From Cytophagales bacterium (GTDB taxonomy: Bacteria > Bacteroidota > Bacteroidia > Cytophagales > Bernardetiaceae), in assembly GCA_004293815.1 (NCBI GenBank), contig RDZD01000008.1, positions 1-64,000 of the forward strand: a stretch of 64,000 nt of DNA, in the 5' to 3' direction. The position numbers and the translations under genes were made by a program. The notes under the pieces were generated by a model, which made no database searches, was not told the DNA's origin, and saw nothing but the letters and a program-made list of their open reading frames with translations. Of this stretch, positions 36,816 through 45,468 are shown one piece after another (the stretch's first letter is position 1; each line of letters opens with the position of its first letter).

Positions 36816-36962
36816 TTAACGCTTCTTTTTGGCCTTTACATAACTGCGGTGTTTGGGAGTCCAAGGTTGTTTTGGGGTGTGTAAACAACCATACAAGAAC
36901 GCTGTAATCAGCAAGAGGGCTACAGACTTAATGAACAAGTTATAGGAATGCCTTTTCTTCAT
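36816..36962 (-). CDS. Tiny lipoprotein, 48 residues (second of a run)
   Basis: ATG 36962 to TAA 36816 gives MKKRHSYNLFIKSVALLLIT then AFLYGCLHTPKQPWTPKHRS and YVKAKKKR. A basic N-region, hydrophobic core and lipobox LYGC mark a lipoprotein whose mature part is only 23 residues. The first 11 mature residues, CLHTPKQPWTP, match CVHAPKQAWTP of the upstream 58-residue gene at 8 positions, so the two are paralogues from a tandem duplication. Function unknown. Confidence 0.68.
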   Translation of the reverse strand: MKKRHSYNLFIKSVALLLITAFLYGCLHTPKQPWTPKHRSYVKAKKKR

Positions 36963-37061
36963 GGCACTTAAAAAGAAGGTTTTAGTAAATTAGCAGTAAT
37001 TTTTGTGATGAAAGTTTAGCAAGAAATGCTAAAAAGGGTTAGTAAGTAGACAATTTGAACT

Positions 37062-37238
37062 CTACCAAACTTTGACATGCTTGAGTTTACGCTCAGACTT
37101 TGCGCTCATTGGCTTCTTATTGACCAGAGTACCTTTATTGTTACGCGGTGTCCAAGCCTGCTTTGGGGCGTGTACACAGGAAGACAAAAGAGCAGAAAGA
37201 GAAAATACAAGAGCAAGAGATATCAAAAGATTTTTCAT
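37062..37238 (-). CDS. Tiny lipoprotein, 58 residues (first of a run)
   Basis: I choose ATG 37238 (MKNLLISLALVFSLSALLSS, lipobox LSSC, Cys21) over an upstream start at 37313 that would bury the signal peptide. The mature part is 38 residues, CVHAPKQAWTPRNNKGTLVN then KKPMSAKSERKLKHVKVW, very basic. It shares CxHxPKQxWTP with the 48-residue lipoprotein about 100 bases downstream. No known domain. It heads a run of four minus-strand lipoprotein genes that ends with the TPR lipoprotein. Confidence 0.72.
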   Translation of the reverse strand: MKNLLISLALVFSLSALLSSCVHAPKQAWTPRNNKGTLVNKKPMSAKSERKLKHVKVW

Positions 37239-37627
37239 ATTTGAGCGTTTTTTTAGAAATAGGCTTAAAAGCAAACAAAAACTTTGAGCTAGGCTCATTA
37301 ACATCCAATTCAAATACCGTGCTCACTTCCCTAAATACGCTCAAAATATAAGAATATTGCAACTCATTCAATTTTACATCAAATCTTTTTGGGACTCAAG
37401 CCAACAAATTTTTTTGTCATTGGTATAAAAAAGAGTTTTTAGCAGAAGTTAGAGATTTTTATTTGCAGACTTTCTTAGAATCTGCTCTGCCCAACATAAA
37501 AAATATGCATGAAGTGGAGAGGATACATGGTTTTAGCTTAAATTTGCAAAGTTGAAGATAATGAAAAGTATTATCTTTTTGATTATAAGAGTTTTATGTT
37601 GTTTGCAAAAGCTGTGTCTTAAAAGTT
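37239..37627. other. Divergent intergenic region, no gene seen
   Basis: This separates the minus-strand lipoprotein run from a plus-strand lipoprotein gene. Overlapping short frames (37072-37371) on both strands have no protein character. TAAATTTG at 37539-37546 could be the -7 element for the plus-strand gene, but no matching -33 element is seen. Confidence 0.5.
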
Positions 37628-38494
37628 ATGAAAAGAGGTCTTGTTAATTTGTTGTTTGCTTGCTGGATTTTATCTGGATTATGCTCTTGTTCAGCTTCCT
37701 CTGAGTCGGCCTCAAGCGTGGAAGTGTTTTACCAGAACCTGAGCAAAGATGATTTTAAAGAAGCCATTAAAAGCTTTGATCATGTTCTTTTTCAGATGAA
37801 GTCCGAAGAAGCTTGGGTAAACGAATTAACCGCAAGGCAGAAAGTGGTGGGTAGCCTCAAAAGTTTTGAGTTGTTGAACCCTATGGTGGCCGAACAGGAA
37901 AATATGCCTATGCTCACTTTGCGTTATCAGACTGTTTATGAAAATACGACTATGAAAGAGTCTGTAACTTTGATACGCGGCAAAAATGGGTACTTGATTT
38001 CGGCTTATACTTTCAGCGACTTGGTGGGTTGCACACTCTATGATCCGATTCGTGCCAACCAACTAGATTCTGCTATCATGGTTTTTGACACGGCTGCTTA
38101 TGACGCAAGCAAACGCGCTGAGCTGAGAAGTAAGTTAAGCAGAAAGTGCAATGTTATGGGTATACCCACTGGCTTCACGGTGCTTTCGGCAGCCAAAGAG
38201 GGTGACCAATCTAAATATGTCTTTGAGGTAGCGTATCCTAAAGGCTCAGTACGCGAGGAGGTTGTTTTCTCAGAATATCAAGAGAATAGATATCGTGTGA
38301 TGTCTTATAACTACGACATTAGCAAAGAAGAAGCTGCCTACAAAGCCAAACTTGATAGCACTCTCAAACAACAGCAAGGTGGTATGATTGATTTAGCAAA
38401 TATACCTAATGGAACTTTAAAAAGTAAACTTAATCTCAAACGTAGCAGACCCATTCCACAAGATGGGATTGTCGTCAAGGAAAAAGGATCTTAA
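37628..38494 (+). CDS. Lipoprotein of unknown function with a two-fold repeat
   Basis: A 288-residue protein with a signal peptide and lipobox (ILSGLC or GLCSC). Two similar halves are visible: EAWVNELTARQKVVGSLKSF with LTLRYQTVYENTTMKESVTL in the first, and KRAELRSKLSRKCNVMGIPT with FEVAYPKGSVREEVVFSEYQ in the second. Each reads as helix then a curved sheet, as in small NTF2/DUF4019-like ligand-binding folds. No catalytic motif is seen. It is probably anchored in the outer membrane or periplasm. Function unknown. Confidence 0.72.
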   Translation: MKRGLVNLLFACWILSGLCSCSASSESASSVEVFYQNLSKDDFKEAIKSFDHVLFQMKSEEAWVNELTARQKVVGSLKSFELLNPMVAEQENMPMLTLRYQTVYENTTMKESVTLIRGKNGYLISAYTFSDLVGCTLYDPIRANQLDSAIMVFDTAAYDASKRAELRSKLSRKCNVMGIPTGFTVLSAAKEGDQSKYVFEVAYPKGSVREEVVFSEYQENRYRVMSYNYDISKEEAAYKAKLDSTLKQQQGGMIDLANIPNGTLKSKLNLKRSRPIPQDGIVVKEKGS

Positions 38495-38602
38495 ATAGCA
38501 GATATCTATCAAAACAAAAGATTTGGAGATTAGGTTATTGATACGGATTGAGTATGAGTAGGCAGGAATAATACTTGATGTCTTCATTATCAAAAAACTA
38601 AG

Positions 38603-39217
38603 ATGTCTCATAGAAAAAACGTAAAAAAGTCCACTTGGTTGAGTAGACTAGAAAACACACATCCCTTTGTGATGATGCTTTATGTATCTATGTTAGGCAT
38701 CGGCGGAGTGTTTTTCTTTTTGGTGCTTAGCTTTGCCACAAGCCAAATCAGTTTCAAGCTGAGTGCCTACCCCAAAGCTTTTTTGGTCAGTACGCCTCTT
38801 CTTTTGGCGTGCAGCTGGGCTTTGGAGCGCGCCAAACACTTTTTTGCTTTAGAAGACTTGAAGTCTTTGTTTAAGATGCTCTTAATTAGCACTCTGTTTG
38901 CTTTGGCGTTTATGGTATCGCAGTTTTTGGGCTGGGGTGAGCTTCAGCTCTATGGTATAGGCTTTAGGGGGCTGGCAGCAGGCTCTTATTTGTACCTTAT
39001 CTCAGGTTTGCACTTGTTACACGTTTTGGCTGGTTTTATATTTCTGGTTTACTTTCTGATTCAGACCCGCCGCCGTTACAACGATTCAGTTAAAATACTC
39101 ATTGCCATAACTAACCCCTTTGAGAAAACAAAGCTTGATTTACTGGCCTTGTATTGGCATTTTATGGATTTTCTATGGATTGTTCTGGCTTTGTTCTTTT
39201 TGTATTTTTTTATTTAG
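38603..39217 (+). CDS. Heme-copper oxidase subunit III-like membrane protein
   Basis: A 204-residue protein with five hydrophobic helices. The C-terminal half fits cytochrome c oxidase subunit III: YLYLISGLHLLHVLAGFIFL and DLLALYWHFMDFLWIVLALF, the last being the YWHFMDxxW motif of the family. Subunit III stabilises proton-pumping oxidases but has no redox centre. No subunit I, II or IV gene is adjacent, so it is a lone copy whose partner must be encoded elsewhere. It lies 108 bases after the preceding lipoprotein gene. Confidence 0.82.
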   Translation: MSHRKNVKKSTWLSRLENTHPFVMMLYVSMLGIGGVFFFLVLSFATSQISFKLSAYPKAFLVSTPLLLACSWALERAKHFFALEDLKSLFKMLLISTLFALAFMVSQFLGWGELQLYGIGFRGLAAGSYLYLISGLHLLHVLAGFIFLVYFLIQTRRRYNDSVKILIAITNPFEKTKLDLLALYWHFMDFLWIVLALFFLYFFI

Positions 39218-39492
39218 AAGTGCGTCAATGAGAACACTTCATTATCTTGTTTTTAGTCTTAGTAAAAGCAAGTTTAATCGAACTTTTTTATTAAAAATCC
39301 TATAATCAGAACACGTTGCACTAAATTTGGTATAAATTTTTGGATAATTTTAATATGCTAGAGTAAATTTGGCCAACATTTTGAAATAAGACACTATTGT
39401 TATTCAAAATTACTTCCAACAAACCCCGAAATGGTTTAAAAAGCCATTGAACACCCTCTAAAAATATCCTATTTCCCGATTTACGAAAAGCA

Positions 39493-42400
39493 ATGCCCAT
39501 ACGATATATTTTCGGTTTTATTTTAGTTACTCTTACCTGCTTGAGCAGTGTGCAAGTGTCTGCACGAGACTCTCAAGCGCGTTTTGAGCACTATTCCACC
39601 GAAAAAGGGCTTTCTCAAAATAGCATCAATGCAATCATGCAAGACCGTATGGGTTTTTTGTGGTTTGCTACACAAGACGGTCTGAATGTGTATGACGCTT
39701 ACAACTTCCAAGTGTTCAGCGCGTCTTCTGGAGATACCACTACCTTATCCTCTTCTTATGTCAATACGCTTTTTCAAGATAGCCAAGGCCGAATTTGGGT
39801 AGGGACATCAGAAGGCATCAATCTGTATAATCCCTTTTCTAAAACGTTCTTACATTATTTTAACGAGGAAGAAAACCGCGAACATTTGCTCTCTGAAAAC
39901 ATCAAATGTTTTGCCGAAGGCGCAGATAAACGTGTTTGGGCAGGTACAGACGGCGGTGTGAAATGTCTTAATCCTCAAACGTCTGTTTTTGAGTTAGTTA
40001 AAAGTACGCTTGGATTAAGCGTTACTAGTTTGCTGAAGGGTAAAAATGGGCAAATTTGGATTGGTACAGAAACTGGTTTGTATGTTCTAGATCCACAAAA
40101 ATTAAGCCTTAGTTCACCCCTCCCCGAGCCTCTTATAACAGCTTCTGTACAAACACTTTATTACGACAAAAAAGGAAGGCTTTGGATAGGCACTACCAAT
40201 GGCCTTTTTTGTATTTATCACAATGGCGCATTTAATCAATACATGTATGAGCCTAATGGCTCAAGCCTCAACACGATATCTTTTCCAGTTATAACATCTA
40301 TTTTACAAGACCAAAAAGGGTATATTTGGGCTGGAACACAAGGTGGTGGCCTCAACGTGATAAGCCCCAACGGACGTGTAGAGCGCATTGCACACAGCGA
40401 AGAACAAATCCACTCTTTGAGTCACGATATTGTTCACAGCCTTTTTGAAGACAGTAGCGGCACTATTTGGGTGGGTACTTATAACGGTTTGGATAAATAT
40501 GATGAGGAACGTGATGTTTTTGCAGCTTATCGCAGTCCTCTTCAATATGCAGCCACACAAGTGGAGGGTGAGGTGTTATCCATCTGCCAGTTACGCAACG
40601 CTAATGTGTGGGTGGGCACAGAGCAAGGTATTTGGATATTGGCACCACAGGCTAACAGCACTTATAAGGTTGAAAAGTTAGCTTCCAAAGGCGTATCTTT
40701 TGACAATGCACTGGTAAGTAGTATTTTTGAAGATAGCGAAGGTCTTGTATGGGTTGGTACTTCTGGTAGCGGCTTGTATTGCTATAATCCCAAAAACAAG
40801 CAGATACAACGTTACTTATATTCAGAAAGCAATGCCAATACTCTAAGCGATAACTACATCAACATTGTTTATGAAGACCGTAGAAAAGTCATTTGGGTGG
40901 GTACTTCAGGCGGGCTAAACAGCATCAATAAGGAAAATTCTGCTATAACGCGTTATCAGCGCAGTGAGGACAGAAAGCCTGGTAGCATCAGTGACAACAA
41001 CGTCTGGTGTATCAAAGAAGATACTTATGGAGTTCTTTGGGTGGGCACATCTTTGGGCTTGAACCGCTTCAAAAGAGAAAATGGACGCTTTGTAAACTAT
41101 TTCAAAACTCCTGATAATAAGAGTATTAGTAATAACTATGTGGTATCTATTTTTGAAGACAGCAATGGTTCGGTATGGTTTGGAACACATGGCGGAGGTT
41201 TAAATAAATATAATAACCAAACTGGTCATTTTGAGCACTTTACCGAAAAAGAAGGCTTGCCGAGCAGTGTAGTTTACGGTATATGCGAAGATTCTGAAAA
41301 ACAACTCTGGCTGAGCACAAACAAAGGTTTGGTAAGATTTAACAACAAAACAAAACAATTCAGATTTTTCGATGCTAACGACGGTCTTAAAAGTAATCGT
41401 TTTACGCCAAATGCCGTTTTGTTTACTTTTCAACGAGAGCTTTTGGTGGGAAGTATCAACGGTCTGATTGTCTTTAAGCCAATATTAGTCAAAGATAACC
41501 AGTTTCTACCTCCCGTCAGAATTACCGATTTTAAGCTTTTTAATCAAAGCGTACAGCTCTCCTCCGACTCTATTCTTCAAAAGAGTATACTGGAAACCGA
41601 GTTTATAGAGCTTGCATACGATCAGAACGTATTCTCTTTTGACTTTGTGGCTCTTAACTTTAGGCTCTCTCAAAAAAACAACTATGCTTATATGCTAGAG
41701 AATTTTGACGAGGACTGGAGCTTCACGAATGGCAAAAATCGTGTGGCATCTTACACCAATGTGCCACCTGGCGAATATGTCTTTAAGGTGAAAGCTTCTA
41801 ACAATGATGGTGTTTGGAATACAACAATTACAGAAATTAGAATCTCCATCAAACCGCCCTACTGGCAGACCTGGTGGTTTCGTATTTTGATGTTGGTGCT
41901 TGTGATGGGTTTGGCTTACACTGTTTACAGAGTGAGAATAGTACAAATGGAACGCCAAAAACAACGCCTGTCTCGTTTAGTTAAACAAAGAACCCGTGAG
42001 CTTCAGCATGAAAAAGAAAAGCTAGAGCTGCTTTACAAAGACAATTTGAATAAAAATAATGAGATTTTAGAAATCAATATTGACCTCAAACAAAAGAAAG
42101 AAGAAATTTTAGCTCAGCGTGATGATATTGAAAGGCAGCGCAATGAGTTAGAGCGTTCCTTCAACAACATTCGGATACTAAGTGACATTGGACAAGAAAT
42201 AACCGCTATTTTAGATCTCGAGGATCTGGCTAAGGTGGTGTATGAGCACATCAACTCTCTTATGGACGCGTCAGGCTTTGGTATTGGTATTCACGACGAA
42301 GACAAACAAATTTTAGAGTTTAGGGGCTTTGTAGAGAATAATCAGATTTTGCCTGTGCATTTTGATGAATTGTCATCTGTAAACTCTCTCTCAGTCTGGT

Positions 42401-43464
42401 GTTTGCATCACCAAGAGGAAATATTTATGAATGATGTCAGTAAAGAATACAATCGATACATTAAAGGCGATATTCAAATTACTGAAGGTCAGCAGTCTGA
42501 ATCTCTCATTTATTTGCCTCTGTCTGTTAAGAACCGCCCTGTGGGGGTTATCACCGTGCAAAGCTTCAAAAAGGGAGCCTATACCCGTCAGCATTTAACG
42601 ATACTTAAAACATTGGCCTCCTATATTTCCATTGCCTTAGACAACGCTCATGCCTATGATGATCTCAAAAATGCTAAAAAGATTATTGAAGGTACAAACT
42701 TGGCCGTGATGGATAGCTTGCGTTATGCGCAAACCATACAAAATGCCATTCTACCCGACGAAAAAACCTTCCGAGAGCTTACAAGAGACTTTTTTGTCAT
42801 CTACCAAGCCAAAGACATGGTGTCGGGAGATTTTTATTGGATTAAAGAATGCAATAAGCGGATATATATGGCAGTGGCTGACTGTACAGGACACGGCGTA
42901 CCAGGTGCTTTCATGTCGATGATAGGTAGCAGACTGCTTACCGAAATTATAGATAATGGCCGCATTTATGAGCCAAAAGATATTTTGCAGGAGCTCAATA
43001 GTCAAATACACAGTGCTTTGCGTCAAGATCAAGTTCAAAATGATGATGGTATGGATATTGCCCTTTGCTCAATAGAGGAAGTCCAAGGCTCAGAAATTAG
43101 AAACATCCAATTTTCGGGCGCAAAACGCTCTATTCTTTACATAGGACAGGATACTGCTGAGTTGCTGAAGGGCGATCGTCGCTCCATTGGCGGTCGCGAC
43201 AAGCGCAATAGCCGAGCCTTTACGCAGCATCACATACAGGCACGTTCAGGTGACTACCTCTACATGGGTACAGACGGGTTAGCAGACCAACACAACAGTA
43301 ACAAGAAGAAAATTGGTTCAAATCAAGTTCGTTTACTCATTCTCAGCACACAAGGTATGGGTATGGCGGAACAAAAAGCTCATATTTGGTCAGTGTTTGA
43401 GGCTCATAAAGGGCGAGAAACACAAAGAGATGACATCACCTTGCTTGGTGTTTTGCTCAAGTAA
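39493..43464 (+). CDS. Propeller-Y_Y_Y-GAF-SpoIIE phosphatase receptor
   Basis: A 1323-residue membrane receptor. A signal peptide (1-24) is followed by about fourteen Reg_prop blades to about residue 660 (DSQGRIWVGTSEGINLYNPF, DSNGSVWFGTHGGGLNKYNN). A Y_Y_Y domain (about 700-785; NNDGVWNTT) leads to a membrane helix (about 795-815) and a coiled coil (820-895). A GAF domain (about 900-1060) precedes a PP2C/SpoIIE phosphatase domain (about 1080-1323) with KDMVSGDFYW, AVADCTGHGVPGAFMS, GTDGLADQ and QRDDITLLG, whose Asp residues bind metal. I infer that a periplasmic signal switches a cytoplasmic serine/threonine phosphatase acting on an anti-sigma-antagonist-type partner. No partner gene is adjacent. 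Confidence 0.92.
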   Translation: MPIRYIFGFILVTLTCLSSVQVSARDSQARFEHYSTEKGLSQNSINAIMQDRMGFLWFATQDGLNVYDAYNFQVFSASSGDTTTLSSSYVNTLFQDSQGRIWVGTSEGINLYNPFSKTFLHYFNEEENREHLLSENIKCFAEGADKRVWAGTDGGVKCLNPQTSVFELVKSTLGLSVTSLLKGKNGQIWIGTETGLYVLDPQKLSLSSPLPEPLITASVQTLYYDKKGRLWIGTTNGLFCIYHNGAFNQYMYEPNGSSLNTISFPVITSILQDQKGYIWAGTQGGGLNVISPNGRVERIAHSEEQIHSLSHDIVHSLFEDSSGTIWVGTYNGLDKYDEERDVFAAYRSPLQYAATQVEGEVLSICQLRNANVWVGTEQGIWILAPQANSTYKVEKLASKGVSFDNALVSSIFEDSEGLVWVGTSGSGLYCYNPKNKQIQRYLYSESNANTLSDNYINIVYEDRRKVIWVGTSGGLNSINKENSAITRYQRSEDRKPGSISDNNVWCIKEDTYGVLWVGTSLGLNRFKRENGRFVNYFKTPDNKSISNNYVVSIFEDSNGSVWFGTHGGGLNKYNNQTGHFEHFTEKEGLPSSVVYGICEDSEKQLWLSTNKGLVRFNNKTKQFRFFDANDGLKSNRFTPNAVLFTFQRELLVGSINGLIVFKPILVKDNQFLPPVRITDFKLFNQSVQLSSDSILQKSILETEFIELAYDQNVFSFDFVALNFRLSQKNNYAYMLENFDEDWSFTNGKNRVASYTNVPPGEYVFKVKASNNDGVWNTTITEIRISIKPPYWQTWWFRILMLVLVMGLAYTVYRVRIVQMERQKQRLSRLVKQRTRELQHEKEKLELLYKDNLNKNNEILEINIDLKQKKEEILAQRDDIERQRNELERSFNNIRILSDIGQEITAILDLEDLAKVVYEHINSLMDASGFGIGIHDEDKQILEFRGFVENNQILPVHFDELSSVNSLSVWCLHHQEEIFMNDVSKEYNRYIKGDIQITEGQQSESLIYLPLSVKNRPVGVITVQSFKKGAYTRQHLTILKTLASYISIALDNAHAYDDLKNAKKIIEGTNLAVMDSLRYAQTIQNAILPDEKTFRELTRDFFVIYQAKDMVSGDFYWIKECNKRIYMAVADCTGHGVPGAFMSMIGSRLLTEIIDNGRIYEPKDILQELNSQIHSALRQDQVQNDDGMDIALCSIEEVQGSEIRNIQFSGAKRSILYIGQDTAELLKGDRRSIGGRDKRNSRAFTQHHIQARSGDYLYMGTDGLADQHNSNKKKIGSNQVRLLILSTQGMGMAEQKAHIWSVFEAHKGRETQRDDITLLGVLLK

Positions 43465-43648
43465 AATAAATTTGTTTTGGTGTATTTTTATATCTGACTT
43501 TGAACCAAAGCACTGCACTTGCTTTTGTTCTTTAATCTGTAAAATGGCTATCTTCATTAGAAAGTAAGTCGGTGCGCTCAAAAACGACTGCAATTATTTT
43601 TCGACTCAGTGCAAACCGCTTAGTTGCAGGTTGTGTTCATTCTTTTCG

Positions 43649-43656
43649 TATCTTTG
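43649..43656 (+). promoter_or_regulatory. Putative -7 element of mnmA
   Basis: TATCTTTG lies 26 bases before the mnmA ATG. The nearest upstream TTG (43624-43626) gives a 22-base spacer, slightly long, so only the -7 element is convincing. Confidence 0.5.
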
Positions 43657-43681
43657 CAGTCCCAAATAAACAAGAAGCAGT

Positions 43682-44809
43682 ATGGGTAGAAAAGGTAGAG
43701 TTTTGGTGGCCATGAGTGGTGGCATAGATAGTTCCCTCGCAGCCGTGTTGTTGCACGAAGAGGGTTACGAAGTAATAGGCATGACCATGAAGACATGGGA
43801 CTATGCCTCTTCGGGTGGCACCAAAAAGGAAACGGGCTGTTGTAGCTTAGACTCTATCAATGACGCGCGGGCTATTGCGGTTGATTTGGGATTTCCACAC
43901 TATATTCTGGACATTAGAGCAGAGTTTGGCGACTATGTTATAGACTACTTTACGGGCGAGTATGTGGCTGGTCGCACACCTAATCCTTGTATTTTGTGTA
44001 ATACACATATCAAGTGGGATGCGCTCCTGCGACGTGCCGATAAATTGGACTGTGACTTTATTGCCACGGGGCACTATGCAAAACTGAGACAAGAAAACGG
44101 ACGCAGTATTGTGTCACGTGGGGTAGATTTGACCAAAGACCAATCTTATGTGCTTTGGGGAGTCTCTCAGTCCAGTTTGGCACGCACTATTTTGCCACTT
44201 GGGGGCTATGCCAAGCAAGAAATAAGGGCTATGGCAGTAGAGAGAGGTTTTTTTGAGTTAGTCAATAAGCCTGAGTCTTACGAAATATGCTTTATTCCTG
44301 ACAACGATTACCGCAGTTTTCTCAAAAAACGCCTGCCAGACTTAGAAGAAAAGGTAAAAGGCGGCGACTATGTACAAACTGATGGCAAAGTATTAGGTGA
44401 GCATGACGGCTTTCCTTTCTACACCATTGGCCAACGCAAAGGCTTAGGCATAGCCACAGGAAAACCTCTTTTTGTGGTGGACATTCAAAAAGAGAGGAAT
44501 AGAATTGTTTTGGGAGACAAAAGCGATTTGATGCGTGACGGTATGACGGTACGCAATTTGAATCTTCAGAAATATCCTTCTTTGGCTCATAAACAATTTG
44601 ACACTGTTACAAAAGTGCGTTCCACAGACAAAGGGACTCCCGCCTTGGTTTGGCAGGAAGGAGGCGAAGCCATTGTACGTTTCGCACAGCCTGTTTCTGC
44701 CATTGCACCAGGCCAAGCCGCTGTTTTTTATGAAGGTGATGACGTGCTTGGCGGTGGTTGGATAGAATCGAGCTTTCATTGGCGAGACAAAGAGCCTAAG
44801 AAAGACTAG
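43682..44809 (+). CDS. mnmA: tRNA-specific 2-thiouridylase MnmA
   Basis: A 375-residue enzyme that thiolates U34 of tRNAs for Lys, Glu and Gln. The ATP pyrophosphatase P-loop is MSGGIDSSLA (11-20). The catalytic cysteines are Cys103 in NPCILCN and Cys203 in YEICFIPD. TGHYAKL and KDQSYVLWG follow the family, and the C-terminal beta-barrel domain (FYTIGQRKGLGIATGKPLFV) completes a normal length. The gene is convergent with maf, with five bases between the stops. Confidence 0.97.
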   Translation: MGRKGRVLVAMSGGIDSSLAAVLLHEEGYEVIGMTMKTWDYASSGGTKKETGCCSLDSINDARAIAVDLGFPHYILDIRAEFGDYVIDYFTGEYVAGRTPNPCILCNTHIKWDALLRRADKLDCDFIATGHYAKLRQENGRSIVSRGVDLTKDQSYVLWGVSQSSLARTILPLGGYAKQEIRAMAVERGFFELVNKPESYEICFIPDNDYRSFLKKRLPDLEEKVKGGDYVQTDGKVLGEHDGFPFYTIGQRKGLGIATGKPLFVVDIQKERNRIVLGDKSDLMRDGMTVRNLNLQKYPSLAHKQFDTVTKVRSTDKGTPALVWQEGGEAIVRFAQPVSAIAPGQAAVFYEGDDVLGGGWIESSFHWRDKEPKKD

Positions 44810-44814
44810 GTAGG

Positions 44815-45444
44815 TTACTTGGCCAAGTCTTTTTGTATTTCTCTGAAGATAAGCATCAAGTCAGATATTGGTAAGCCCATGACGTTATAATGGCAGCCTT
44901 CTATGCGTCCTATGGCTGCCGCACCAAACCACTCTTGTACACCATAAGCACCCGCTTTATCCATAGGTTGATAGTGGTGTACATAATACGCGATTTCTTG
45001 ACGGCTCATAGGGTTCATAAAAACCTTGCTCATAATGTTTCTCTCATAGATTTTAGGCTGAAGCTGATCATTGCAGCTCACCACCAATCCTGTGTACACA
45101 TCGTGTGTACCGCCCTGTAAAGTGTCCAACATTTGACAGGCTTCCTCAGAGTTTTTGGGCTTCTCGAGATGTTTGCCTTGATGTATGACGGTGGTATCTG
45201 CCGTGATAATCAGTTCTTGAGTAGGTGTTTTAGGCGAGAGTGCCTTGTTTTTTTTGCGTGCCAAATAGAGACTGATGTCTGCCATTTCTTGAGAAGTGCT
45301 GTGAGGGTAGCTTTCGTCTACTTCTTCTGCCACACGCACCTCAAAGGGCAAATCCAACTTACCCAAGATTTCGCGGCGGCGCGGTGAGTTAGAAGCCAGA
45401 ACAAGGCGGTAGGTGGCTAAAAGTTGCTTGAGAGGATGTTCCAT
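44815..45444 (-). CDS. maf: Maf family nucleotide pyrophosphatase
   Basis: A 209-residue cytoplasmic protein with the Maf signature ASNSPRRREILGKL (about 17-30), the EVDESYPH loop and ITADTTVIHQGKHLEKP, which provides the catalytic Asp. Maf proteins hydrolyse dTTP/UTP or modified nucleotides to monophosphates. The motif pattern suits the dTTP/UTP (YhdE-like) branch, but subfamily assignment is tentative. It starts 24 bases after the WG-repeat gene on the same strand and so probably shares its transcript. Confidence 0.92.
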   Translation of the reverse strand: MEHPLKQLLATYRLVLASNSPRRREILGKLDLPFEVRVAEEVDESYPHSTSQEMADISLYLARKKNKALSPKTPTQELIITADTTVIHQGKHLEKPKNSEEACQMLDTLQGGTHDVYTGLVVSCNDQLQPKIYERNIMSKVFMNPMSRQEIAYYVHHYQPMDKAGAYGVQEWFGAAAIGRIEGCHYNVMGLPISDLMLIFREIQKDLAK

Positions 45445-45468
45445 AATATAAGTTTGATTTTAAGAGGG

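Noticed and set aside
37241-37347. TTGAGCG and CGCTCAA as an inverted repeat upstream of the tiny lipoproteins
   Set aside because: Arms of seven bases about 90 bases apart are expected by chance and no structure supports them.
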